NCBI GenBank assembly: GCA_964247975.1
Contig: CAXTWH010000020.1
Location: 1-64,000 of the forward strand
Direction of reading: 5' to 3'
From: KBS-96 sp964247975
GTDB taxonomy: Bacteria; Acidobacteriota; Terriglobia; Bryobacterales; Bryobacteraceae
DNA length: 64,000 nt
In this document: positions 26,464 through 35,142 of the stretch, piece after piece
How positions within the stretch are numbered: position 1 is the first letter of the stretch
Layout: the number at the start of each line of letters is the position of its first letter
Translations under genes and position numbers: made by a program
Notes under the pieces: generated by a model
What the model was told of the DNA's origin: nothing
What the model saw: only the letters and a program-made list of their open reading frames with translations
The model's database searches: none

Positions 26464-27885
26464 TCAAAAATGAAATGTGATCCAGCCCGCTACGTAATCG
26501 AGATTTTGCGACCGCGTCGCCTCGTTTAAGTACAGCCCATTGAGAAAGTGCGACCAGTACGCCGTGGTCGTCCAATGCGATGACGGATTCCACTCGATCT
26601 CGACCGCGTTCTGATCGCCGACATAACGGGCTCGGGAGCCGTTCGGACGCACCAGTAAAATCGGTCCGGGCAGGTAAATGCCGTCGTTTAAGCGCTAACG
26701 CCAGAACCAGTCCGAGTTAAGCGACACACGCACGTTCTTGCGAGGATGAAGCTCCAGTTCGGGCCGGAGATCGTAGAAGTTAGATGGACCCGCCAAGCCT
26801 TCCTCGCCGAAGTAGTGCAGCGAGGCAAACAGCGGGTTGAATGACCCTAAATCGCGGTCAGACGCGCCGGAATCACCGCTGGCAATGCCGCTCTTTAAAC
26901 CCAAGCGCGGATGCCATTGTGCGCCGCTGAAGTTATAACCCGTATTGGTGGATACGCCCCAGGCTTGAATGCCCCGGGAGCCGAAGCGCCCGAACTGCTC
27001 GACCACTTCCCAGTCGTAATCCCAGCCCTCACTCACCCGCCATAAGCGTGCGCCCACGGTGTGCCGCTGCTCGCGTCCAATGCCTCGCGCATACAAGGAT
27101 TGCTTCTGGTCAAAGGCAAAGTAATAAGCATCCACACCGCTGTGATGAAAGGCAGGCAGTTGTCGCGTGCCGTAAACTCCGGCAAAAGCTGTTTGATGGG
27201 CCGGAATATCATCGAAATCATCAAGCCGGTTCACAACCGGGCGCGCCGCAAAAGAGTCCACGCGCCAGTTTGTCGAACAATAAGTGAGCTTGGCGCCATC
27301 AAAGGGACGTCGCACGTTCGGACCCTCGCGCATGTCCACCAGTCGCCCAGAGCCGTAGACCATCTCCTGACGTCCAACCCTCAGCGTGAGGACGCCCCTG
27401 TGCGTTCGGGCCAGCGTGATCTCCGCAAAAGCTTGGTTCAGATCGCCGCGATCTTCGTCGATATCCGGGCGCGGCCCACCCACGCGTCCGTTCTCCAGAT
27501 CGCCTTTAAACTTCACGAAGACACGCACCCGGTCACTCAAATGCAAGTCGAGATGCAGCATATAACGCTGCAACAAATAGCCGTTCGGGTCATCAGAACC
27601 GTTGCCGAGCGGAGGAGTGCTGAACGATTCATACCATTGCCGTTCCTGGCCGCCTATCGAAAGAAACCGGTTCGAGCTTTCAGACCCCAGCGGAATGTAA
27701 TGCAGCCGGTCATACACATCCTGGCGCTTCGATTCGTCACGCAGCGCCTGATAATTTTCTTCGCTCGGCAGCAGCCAATCGGGCAGCGGAGACCCGCACA
27801 GACCTTGTGCCGGAAGCTGCAAACAACCGAGTCCGAAACCGAGCATGAGCTTAATGAGCTTGTTGCTGATCCAATCCCGGTTCAT
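26464..27885 (-). pseudogene. Alginate-export-type outer-membrane protein, interrupted by one in-frame TAG
   Basis: The frame from ATG 27885 encodes a signal peptide (hydrophobic to about residue 27) and a beta-barrel of the Alginate_exp family: WYESF, RVFVKFKGDLENG, QAFAEI, VGRQEMVYGSGRLVD and QAWGVSTNTGYNF. Codon 397 (26697-26695) is TAG. The same frame then runs on for 76 more codons to a TGA at 26464-26466 and encodes the missing end of the barrel: LNDGIYLPG, RYVGDQNAVEIEW, SHFLNGLYLNE and a terminal Phe (WITFHF), as expected for the last strand. So the gene is intact except for one nonsense codon. Without the last strands the barrel should not assemble. A sequencing error is possible. 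It overlaps the ABM gene by four bases. Confidence 0.85.
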
Positions 27886-28232
27886 CGTGCTGCTTCCGGG
27901 TTTGTTCTTTCTACGAGAGCGCGAATGCGATAAGTGCGCAGGCGAGTTTCCAGCGCTAAACGGAATGGCAGAACAAAAGCCGGACCAACCGCCCGGTTGT
28001 TTTCCATCGCGAGCCAATCTTTTTCAGTCGTCCAGCGGGCGAGATTGATGACCTCCGTTCCATCATCGCTTTGCAGAATGTGGGCGGACAGGAGGCCGGG
28101 CAACGTCTTCACCCAAGTCTCGACCGCTTCCCGTAACAGGTCTGCCACGAGGTTCTGTTCATCTGGTTTGACTCGGAATGCCACAAGGCGAATTAGCCCA
28201 GCCCGGTCTGAGTTCGCGGAAAGATTATTCAT
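27882..28232 (-). CDS. ABM-domain (antibiotic biosynthesis monooxygenase-like) protein
   Basis: A 116-residue protein from ATG 28232, just after an AGGAAACTT-region. Residues about 10-90 form an ABM ferredoxin-like fold: LIRLVAFRVKPDEQN, LREAVETWVKTLPGLLSAHI and VINLARWTTEKDWLAM. These small proteins act as monooxygenases or haem-degrading enzymes, or have no known activity. The frame is also open upstream (to 28316), but that part overlaps the chimeric gene. The final ATGA is shared with the porin gene. Confidence 0.75.
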   Translation of the reverse strand: MNNLSANSDRAGLIRLVAFRVKPDEQNLVADLLREAVETWVKTLPGLLSAHILQSDDGTEVINLARWTTEKDWLAMENNRAVGPAFVLPFRLALETRLRTYRIRALVERTNPEAAR

Positions 28233-28251
28233 AGGAAACTTACCTTGTCGG

Positions 28252-29169
28252 CTACGAACTGGAAGCGTGCAGGTCCATGCGCGGATCGCCCACGCTGCGC
28301 AAAGCGTCCGGTTCATTTACGGGCTTCATGCCGACTTCGGCCATGAGTTGCCGGACCTTTCCCATGTCAGCTTTCATGGGACACCCCTTGGGCGGCAGAG
28401 TGCGTACCGGGGCCGGTTCGCCCAGTTCGGTTATGGTGCGCTCGAATCCGGCTGGAACATATGAGTTCAAAATCCGCGCGGTGTCCGAATCCACCCGAAA
28501 GCTATGCACTGTGCCGGGCGGCACGGCGACGTAGAAGCCCGCCTCGCCTTTCATTGTTTTTCCACCGATGAGAAACGTGATCTCTCCTTCGAGAATGTAA
28601 AACGTTTCCAACTGCGTATGCGTGTGCGGAGGCGGCCCTGAGTCTTTTAGACACAGTTCTTCCAGCAGCGAATATTGTCCGTTGGTGGTTTCGCCGGTGG
28701 CCAAGATCATCCACAAGATATCCACCTGCCAGTAGGCGGGTGCGTCCGAATTGCTTTGCAGCAGCGGGTTCGGCTTCATGGTTTTGCCTTGTAATGGGAG
28801 GTGGTTTAGCGCGCTCCGACTCAGCTTTTTGCGGCCGGTCTTTTCGACCGCCTTGACGAAGTTCGGATCATCCCAGGCGCTGATGGGACCGGGCCGGTAC
28901 ACCACTTCGACATCAGGAAACAGCTTGAGGATTTCCGGCATTAGCGGCCCGTTGGGGCCCTGGGCAAAACTGGCCGTAATTACCGTGGGCAGGTTGTGAA
29001 CTTTCGCGGTTTGCGCTAAAGCCAGCACGTTGCTGCGAAACTGATCGAGTCGAATGTCCTGCACGCCAAGCATGGTGCTGGTCTGATGATCGATGAGCAG
29101 CATGGCGCAGTTGTCTGCCGTCAAGCGGTCCAGATAAGAATTTTGAGGGTTGGTCCCGTTGTTAGACAT
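28252..29169 (-). CDS. Chimera: truncated isochorismatase domain fused to cupin domain
   Basis: Residues 1-116 are the N-terminal half of an isochorismatase-type hydrolase (LLIDHQTS with the catalytic Asp; TGRKKL at 111-116). The half with the nucleophile Cys is missing. After a 14-residue linker, Met131 opens a cupin of about 175 residues, with metal ligands His182, His184 and Glu188 in PHTHTQLE and a later His222 (GTVHSFR). An SD-like AAGG stands 6-7 bases before codon 131, at 28779, so the cupin may have been a separate gene and could still be translated on its own. I infer a deletion that fused two neighbouring genes in frame. Hydrolase activity is not expected. Confidence 0.8.
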   Translation of the reverse strand: MSNNGTNPQNSYLDRLTADNCAMLLIDHQTSTMLGVQDIRLDQFRSNVLALAQTAKVHNLPTVITASFAQGPNGPLMPEILKLFPDVEVVYRPGPISAWDDPNFVKAVEKTGRKKLSRSALNHLPLQGKTMKPNPLLQSNSDAPAYWQVDILWMILATGETTNGQYSLLEELCLKDSGPPPHTHTQLETFYILEGEITFLIGGKTMKGEAGFYVAVPPGTVHSFRVDSDTARILNSYVPAGFERTITELGEPAPVRTLPPKGCPMKADMGKVRQLMAEVGMKPVNEPDALRSVGDPRMDLHASSS

Positions 29170-29217
29170 TGGGGAAAACTCCTACCCTGAGTCTGACCGA
29201 GATTTCCAGAAATCACT

Positions 29218-29264
29218 ATTCCTCCGAGGAGAGTAAATCATCCTAGCCTTTCGGATAGGATTGA
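29218..29264 (-). promoter_or_regulatory. Upstream hairpin motif, related to 26320-26362
   Basis: The segment lies 49-95 bases before the chimeric gene's start. ATCCTA (29240-29245) and TAGGAT (29256-29261) are exact inverted repeats; with the inner CC/GG pair they form a near-perfect stem around TTTC. A GAGGA block lies to the left. The corresponding positions upstream of the SOD gene hold AGCCTTTGGC. It may be an operator for a shared regulator. The rest of 29170-29410 is without visible genes. Confidence 0.35.
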
Positions 29265-29410
29265 CAAGGCGGGAAGCGCAACGGCGTTTCTGTTATTCCG
29301 TTATCGCCGACCGAGCAGTTATCCAAAAGAATATAAGCCGGACTTTTTGTGTATTTCGTATTGCTGAGTAAGGGGGTTGAGTATCAGTGGAACGGAAAAC
29401 CGGGTCGTGC

Positions 29411-31363
29411 TCAGCGGAACCCGGTCCAGCGCAGCCCAAATCGCCATAGGCGGGGAGCGCCGGTGTTGGGCGTGGGGGTTAGCGCTACCAGGTATTGACG
29501 ATCAAGCAGATTTTCAACGGCTGCCTGCGCGTAAAGGTTGCGTTTGATCTTTTGTTGAGCGGCAATCTGAAGAGCGGCATAGCCTGGCAATTTGAACTGG
29601 TTCAGATCATCGTCGAATTGCAGCCCGAACGCGCGAACTCCGAAAGAAATGAGAGTGCCGTTAGTGGAGTAAGTGACGCCGCCGGTACCTTGTTGTTTTG
29701 GTACTTCGGCCAGCCGCGGCCCGGTAGACAAGCGGGCGTCCGCAAACAGATAATTCAGATCAGTAGACAGGTTATGCCAGCGATAATGATAAGAGGATTC
29801 CACGCCTTGCGAAAGTCCGCTGGACAGGTTTTTACGCTGTCGCAGAATTAACGCGGGGCTGGTTTGCAGGGTTGAATTTAGGATAAGTTCGCTTAACTCA
29901 TCACGAAATAAGGTCAGCGATAAACGATTGTTTTCTCCTACCCAATCCACTCCTGTTTCCACGCCAACCAGTCGCTCCGGCGCAAGGGCCGGATTAGCCA
30001 GGGTGAGCACGTTGCCGACACGGAAATTCCGGTACAGCTCGTTGAGAGTCGGGGTACGATCACTGCGATAGCCGGAAGCACGAAAGCGCCACTGCCGCCA
30101 GCTCGTTGTTGCGCCCGCATTCGGACTAATAAAAGTGCTGCCTAGACCGGTGAACTGATGCCGGATGCCGCCGTAGAATGTGACCGGCCCTAATTTCGCA
30201 TCAGCCTGCCCAAAGATGCCATGCTGCAGAAGCGTTCCGCCCGCATGAGTAAGAGCGAGCGTTGTATACGAGTATTCATTGCTGGTGCCGTGCGTATCAT
30301 CCACATCAGCGCCTACCAGGGTGTTCCAATGAAAGCCGTGATGATTCCAATACGCCGCGCCGCCTAAGTCCTCAGCAGGCACGGTTTGCCGAAGGCTGAG
30401 GCGTTCCACGTTGCGGTTCAGGGAAATAGAAGAATAGGTGCTGTGGTATTGTTCGCGCGTGTGGTAAGCCACAAAGGCTACTTCATCTTTTTGAAAAGCA
30501 TGAGTGTAGCGCAGGGCGAGCGTACCGAGACCGGTGGAATTGTTGGTCAAGCTTGTTCCGTTGTGGCGTTCTTCCGCTAAGGCATCAAATCGCAGATTCA
30601 ATCGGTCAACAGCAGTGATGTAATCAAGGTGAATTACTCCGGTGACAAAGCGCACGTTGGCTTTATCATCAATTCTGCCGCGCAGATTATCGGGAACAAT
30701 ATAATAACCATTGCTTGTGAAAGCCCGAAGGTTTGAGGATAATCCGAAACGTCCCCATGTGTTGGAATAGCCTCCGGAAAGTTCTTCAGTGCCGTTGTTG
30801 CCGCCGAAATAGTTAAACAGAATATGTTGGCCTTGTGTTTCGGGCGAGAACATGGAAATAGCGCCTGCCAATGCTTGGTAGCCGAAAACGGAGGTGTTTG
30901 CACCCCGGACCAGTTCCACGCGGTCAATGTAATTGGGATCAACCCGGGTCCAGTAAATCCAGCCTCCAAACGGATCGTTTAACGGAACCCCGTCCCAAAG
31001 CACCAGAGTGCGGCTTGCGCCGGTGGAGCCGATTGCGCGAAGCGATACGCCTTGCGTGGTAGGATTTGCGACCAGACTGGAGGAGCGACGATACAAGCTG
31101 AAGCCCGGTACTTGCCGCAAACGATCATCGAGATTAATTCCGGGAATCTGCAATAACTGCTTGGCGCCTAAAATTTCCATTGATGCCGGGGTTTCGGAAG
31201 TAAGCTTCTCCGAAACGGTGACAGTAGTTTGCAGGATAGGTGGTTGCGGCGGGGCCGGAACAGAAGAGTTATCCGAAGAAGTCGGAGCAACCTGCGCGGC
31301 CAAAGCGATGGAACATAGCACCAAACAAAGGAAGCGAACAGCAAGAAGAAACACTTCTTCCAT
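29411..31363 (-). CDS. TonB-dependent outer-membrane receptor (BtuB/siderophore type)
   Basis: A 650-residue receptor. A signal peptide (FLLAVRFLCLVLCSIALAAQ) is followed by a Pro-rich linker, a TonB-box-like TTVTVSEKL, and the plug domain (about 50-165) with LDDRLRQVPGFSLYRR, RTLVLWDGVPLND and VELVRGANTSVFG. A barrel follows, ending in RFGLRWTGFR. ATG 31363 is preferred over the upstream start at 31393 because it gives a proper leader. The ligand is unknown. No cobalamin riboswitch fits in the 54 bases upstream, and no ABC or TonB genes adjoin it. Confidence 0.9.
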   Translation of the reverse strand: MEEVFLLAVRFLCLVLCSIALAAQVAPTSSDNSSVPAPPQPPILQTTVTVSEKLTSETPASMEILGAKQLLQIPGINLDDRLRQVPGFSLYRRSSSLVANPTTQGVSLRAIGSTGASRTLVLWDGVPLNDPFGGWIYWTRVDPNYIDRVELVRGANTSVFGYQALAGAISMFSPETQGQHILFNYFGGNNGTEELSGGYSNTWGRFGLSSNLRAFTSNGYYIVPDNLRGRIDDKANVRFVTGVIHLDYITAVDRLNLRFDALAEERHNGTSLTNNSTGLGTLALRYTHAFQKDEVAFVAYHTREQYHSTYSSISLNRNVERLSLRQTVPAEDLGGAAYWNHHGFHWNTLVGADVDDTHGTSNEYSYTTLALTHAGGTLLQHGIFGQADAKLGPVTFYGGIRHQFTGLGSTFISPNAGATTSWRQWRFRASGYRSDRTPTLNELYRNFRVGNVLTLANPALAPERLVGVETGVDWVGENNRLSLTLFRDELSELILNSTLQTSPALILRQRKNLSSGLSQGVESSYHYRWHNLSTDLNYLFADARLSTGPRLAEVPKQQGTGGVTYSTNGTLISFGVRAFGLQFDDDLNQFKLPGYAALQIAAQQKIKRNLYAQAAVENLLDRQYLVALTPTPNTGAPRLWRFGLRWTGFR

Positions 31364-31417
31364 TAAACTGCAAGCGTGGCAAAGAACGTACATTGGATAA
31401 ATAAAAATGGGTTGTTT

Positions 31418-32539
31418 TTATTCGCCAGAGGTTAGCTTGACATTTTCACTGGAAGTGTTGCCGCCTGCCATCCATCGCACGGGAGGGCGGCGAAACTCCA
31501 GAACCGTCGCTTTCGACTGAACGGAAACAATCGGCTTGGAAACCAGTTTTTCTCCCCAATCGCGAATTTTTTCTGTATGAGCCTCAAAACAAAAATAGGT
31601 AGTGCAGGCACACAGGAAGGCACAACATAAAACAACGGCAGAATAGGCAAGATGCAGGAAAGCTGTAGGCCGATCCTGTAAGAGGGGCGAAGCGATTGAA
31701 AAAGCAACAATTAGCGCGGGAATCTGCACGGCGTATAAGGTAAAAGAAATTCTGGCGAGAAAACCGCACGTTCTTCGATAAAAACTAAGGCGTTTAAAAG
31801 GTTGTTGATGAGTTGAACAATACAGAACCAGTGAAAACAAAACCGTGGCAATCGCATTGACGGCGATGAGAGGCAGCGGCACGCGCTCCAAAAACAATTC
31901 GACTCCCAAAAACAACAGCAGGGAAAGTAAACAGGTTGCTTTGTGGAGTTGTTTCGGAATACGGGCAGGGGTGCAGCTCGCCAGAACGCCCGTCAGCCAA
32001 ACTAGAAAGTAGACGGAGATTTCTGGACTGACAAAGAAAACCATAGCCCCCAAAAGCATGGTATTGGCAAGGCGTATCGAAAGCTGTTTTTCTAACAAAG
32101 CGGAAACCAGTAAAGGAAAAGCCAGATAACACCAGCACACCGGCGCTAGATTCCACAAAACAACTTTCGATGCATCATACAAGGTGTGTTCGGTTAAGTG
32201 GGGTATTCCGAACTGATTGATAGCCCAGCTTAAAACTAAAGCAGGCACCATCACCACGCTCAGTCTGGTGAGCCTTTGCCAAAGGTAGCGCGACCATGAC
32301 CAGCGATTTTTCCGTTTATCATGCAGAACGCCGCCACCGACCAGAAAACCACTGAGAACAAGAAAAACAACGATTGCTTGGGACTCGATAGGGCGGGGAA
32401 CAGCCAAAGCCGGAGCAGATTTATGCAGCAGAAAACAGGAAGCATAATTCAGGAAAACAACCAAAGCAGCGAGACCGCGAATCGCATCCAGGTGTAGATA
32501 ATGCGCTCGCCGGGAAAACTGCACTACTTTGGTCGGCAT
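31418..32539 (-). CDS. Acyltransferase 3 family (OafA/YrhL-like) membrane protein
   Basis: A 373-residue integral membrane protein. Its start, HYLHLDAIRGLAALVVFLNY, carries the His and Arg of the acyltransferase-3 family, which moves acetyl or other acyl groups onto sugars at the cell surface. Ten or so hydrophobic helices follow and the C-terminal tail is basic. Its ATG is 24 bases into the strand after a possible terminator-free gap, and the TonB receptor gene lies downstream on the same strand, so the two may be cotranscribed. Substrate unknown. The interval 32540-32800 between this gene and the divergent FecR-type gene holds nothing recognisable beyond AT-rich promoter-like sequence. Confidence 0.85.
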   Translation of the reverse strand: MPTKVVQFSRRAHYLHLDAIRGLAALVVFLNYASCFLLHKSAPALAVPRPIESQAIVVFLVLSGFLVGGGVLHDKRKNRWSWSRYLWQRLTRLSVVMVPALVLSWAINQFGIPHLTEHTLYDASKVVLWNLAPVCWCYLAFPLLVSALLEKQLSIRLANTMLLGAMVFFVSPEISVYFLVWLTGVLASCTPARIPKQLHKATCLLSLLLFLGVELFLERVPLPLIAVNAIATVLFSLVLYCSTHQQPFKRLSFYRRTCGFLARISFTLYAVQIPALIVAFSIASPLLQDRPTAFLHLAYSAVVLCCAFLCACTTYFCFEAHTEKIRDWGEKLVSKPIVSVQSKATVLEFRRPPVRWMAGGNTSSENVKLTSGE

Positions 32540-32800
32540 GAGAATCCAGTTTGCGGAAAGGACAGTTTGCTGTCAATCAGCTAAGTCTTAGGTATCACTA
32601 GGGAAAAGTCAAAATGGCAAAGGACTATCAGTACGTAGTAAGAAGTGAGAGCTTACCTGCGTTCTGTTCAAACGACCGAAAAAAACCACAATACTGGTTG
32701 ATTTCAACCGCTTCTGCATTAAGTCTCACAAGCGGCTTGACGAAAAGAAAGGGTTTAACTGTATGGTGATTGGCTTGCTTATAAATGAAGGGGATTGATT

Positions 32801-35050
32801 ATGCGAAGAAGCAAAGGTTTGAAGGCCGCGGCGCTGGTACTGATGGTGCTTCTGAGCGGCGGGGGTATGTTGCGCGCGCAAGACGAGCAGAATGCCGACG
32901 ATCCAACTCGCGGCGTTGCTCGAATCAGCGTGGTGCAAGGGGAAGTGAACGTAAAGCGGGGAGATTCGGGCGAGTTGGTAGCAGCCGCCATGAACGCGCC
33001 GCTGATGACCCAGGACCATCTGCAAACGGCGGAAGGCTCCCGTTCAGAGATTGAGTTTGACGCCGCCAACTTAGCGAGACTGGCTCCTGAAACCGATCTT
33101 GGCTTAGCAGCCGTGGAGCGCGGGCGCTACCAGTTGCAATTAGGGCTTGGCACGGTGATTTATCGAGTTCTGCGGGCTAGCCGCGCCGATGTGGAAATTG
33201 ATACGCCCAGTATTTCCATGCGCCCGGCAGGAGTCGGTGTTTACCGCATTTCCGTGACTCAGGACGGCACCACGGAAGTAACAGTTCGGGCGGGTGAAGC
33301 CAGCATTTTTAGTCCTCGCGGTTCTCAACAGTTGCGCGCCGGACAAACCATGCTGGCGCGGGGATCAAATACTGATCCGGAATTTCAGGTGGAAGCCGAA
33401 GTGTCGCAGGATCAGTTTGATGACTGGTCTAATAACCGCGACCAAATGCTGCTGAGTTCACGCAGTTACCAGTATGTGTCGCCGGACGTTTACGGAGCGG
33501 ATGATCTGGATAGCTATGGCAGTTGGGTTCCTTCCAGCTACGGCAATGTTTGGGCGCCTCGAGTGGAAGCCGGATGGGCTCCTTACCATAATGGGCGCTG
33601 GGTGTGGGAAGACTATTACGGCTGGACCTGGGTGGATTACGCGCCTTGGGGCTGGGCGCCGTTTCATTACGGGCGCTGGTTTTTGAACGGAAGCGCCGGC
33701 TGGTGCTGGTGGCCTGGAGCGATCAGGCAGTCCTATTTCTGGCATCCGGCGGTGGTAGGCTTCTTCGGATTTGGCGCAGGCGGCTTTGGTTTCAATATCG
33801 GCTTCCAGTTCGGCAATGTGGGTTGGGTGCCGTTAGCTCCTTATGAGCCGTGGCATGCGTGGTACGGACGGGGACTTTACGGCGGCTATGGCAATCGCAC
33901 AGTGATCAACAACACGATTGTGAATAATACCAACATCTACAACGTATACCGAAACGCGCGTGTGAATAACGGCATTGCCTACACCAACGCAAACGGCTTC
34001 GGCCAGGGACGGCAGGCGTTTTACGGAGCGAGCGGCGCGCAGATCCAGAATGCATCGTTGGTCAGAGGACAATTGCCGTTAGCTCCCAGCCGGTCGAGTT
34101 TGGCGTTCAGCAACAACGGCACTGCCTTTCAATCACAGCGTTTCGCCAGTGTTCAGAATCGTCAATTCTTTTCCCGTCAACAGCCGCCGCAGGTGCAGCG
34201 GGTTCCTTTCGCGGAACAACAACAGAAAGTGGCCCAGTTCCAGGAAAGAACATTGGGAGTACGGCCTAATTTGAATAACGAAGGAGCGCGCCCGAACACC
34301 TTTGCGCAAGGGGGAGCCAGACCGACTTATAACCAGAGCGGGGCAGGTTATGCTAATGTTCCCCGGCCAGGTAACAGCCAAGCCAACAATGGTTGGCAGA
34401 GGTTCGGGCAAGGACCGCAGGGAGCGACATCATCAAATGCTTATAACAATAGCCGGCAAGCGGCGGGAATACGGCCCAGTCCCGGCGCAGGCATGAGCGC
34501 CGGCGGGCAGGGAAGACCGCAATCCGGACCAAGTAGTTATGGAAGTGCGTCTTCTCCGCAAAATGAAAGCGGATGGCATCGGTTTGGTGACCCGGGAGCA
34601 GGGAATTTTTCCCGGTCGTACCAGCGTCCTTTGGCCGCGCCAAGTACCGGCAATCAAGCGGATGGCTGGCATCGGTTCGGATCGCCGCGGGATAGCTATC
34701 AACCGTCCGCGCCGGCAAACCGTCCTGCTTACAATGCGCCGTCGAGTAATTACGGGCAGTATCGAAATGAACAATCATCCGGATACCGGCCGCAGCAGCC
34801 GATGCGCATGAATCAGCCGATTGTGAATGATCGGCTCAGTTATCAATCGCCTTCCCGCGCGGCGGAGCCGCGTTACAGCGCACCTCAATCTAGCTACCAA
34901 GCACCCCGAGCGGCGGAACCACGCTATAGTGCTCCCCGACCGAGCGCGCCTTCTGGAGGCGGCGGCCATGAAAGCGGCGGCGCTCGTTCTGGAGGCGGCG
35001 GCGGATCGCATTCCGGAGGCGGAAACAGCGGCGGAGGGCATCACCGTTAA
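32801..35050 (+). CDS. FecR-domain / DUF6600 secreted protein with low-complexity tail
   Basis: A 749-residue exported protein. A signal peptide ends near LRAQD. A FecR-like domain follows (about 40-190), with ARISVVQGEVNVKRGDSGE and an IEFDAANLARL segment. Next is a Trp/Tyr-rich region (about 225-330) with WAPYHNGRWVWEDYYGWTW and a near-repeat, typical of DUF6600. The C-terminal 350 residues are Gln/Asn/Ser/Pro-rich with WHRFG or WQRFG repeated three times, and the protein ends in a Gly/Ser/His-rich tail (GGGGSHSGG). Such proteins are probably cell-surface or matrix components. ATG 32801 is used; an in-frame TTG at 32795 is less likely. A strong terminator follows. Confidence 0.82.
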   Translation: MRRSKGLKAAALVLMVLLSGGGMLRAQDEQNADDPTRGVARISVVQGEVNVKRGDSGELVAAAMNAPLMTQDHLQTAEGSRSEIEFDAANLARLAPETDLGLAAVERGRYQLQLGLGTVIYRVLRASRADVEIDTPSISMRPAGVGVYRISVTQDGTTEVTVRAGEASIFSPRGSQQLRAGQTMLARGSNTDPEFQVEAEVSQDQFDDWSNNRDQMLLSSRSYQYVSPDVYGADDLDSYGSWVPSSYGNVWAPRVEAGWAPYHNGRWVWEDYYGWTWVDYAPWGWAPFHYGRWFLNGSAGWCWWPGAIRQSYFWHPAVVGFFGFGAGGFGFNIGFQFGNVGWVPLAPYEPWHAWYGRGLYGGYGNRTVINNTIVNNTNIYNVYRNARVNNGIAYTNANGFGQGRQAFYGASGAQIQNASLVRGQLPLAPSRSSLAFSNNGTAFQSQRFASVQNRQFFSRQQPPQVQRVPFAEQQQKVAQFQERTLGVRPNLNNEGARPNTFAQGGARPTYNQSGAGYANVPRPGNSQANNGWQRFGQGPQGATSSNAYNNSRQAAGIRPSPGAGMSAGGQGRPQSGPSSYGSASSPQNESGWHRFGDPGAGNFSRSYQRPLAAPSTGNQADGWHRFGSPRDSYQPSAPANRPAYNAPSSNYGQYRNEQSSGYRPQQPMRMNQPIVNDRLSYQSPSRAAEPRYSAPQSSYQAPRAAEPRYSAPRPSAPSGGGGHESGGARSGGGGGSHSGGGNSGGGHHR

Positions 35051-35093
35051 AAACGAACGGTTTTCCTCGGATCGAATTTAAAAAGTTTCCCTC

Positions 35094-35138
35094 AGCCGCT
35101 CATGATCAGGTTGTTTAAAGCATGAGCGGCTTTTTTTT
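35094..35138 (+). terminator. Intrinsic terminator after FecR/DUF6600 gene
   Basis: An 11-bp perfect stem, AGCCGCTCATG (35094-35104) with CATGAGCGGCT (35121-35131), around a 16-base loop, followed by a run of eight T (35131-35138). It separates this transcript from the convergent flagellar genes. Confidence 0.9.
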
Positions 35139-35142
35139 AGGT

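Noticed and set aside
31364..31417. Possible cobalamin riboswitch before the TonB-dependent receptor
   Set aside because: The gap is 54 bases, too short, and no B12-box sequence is present.
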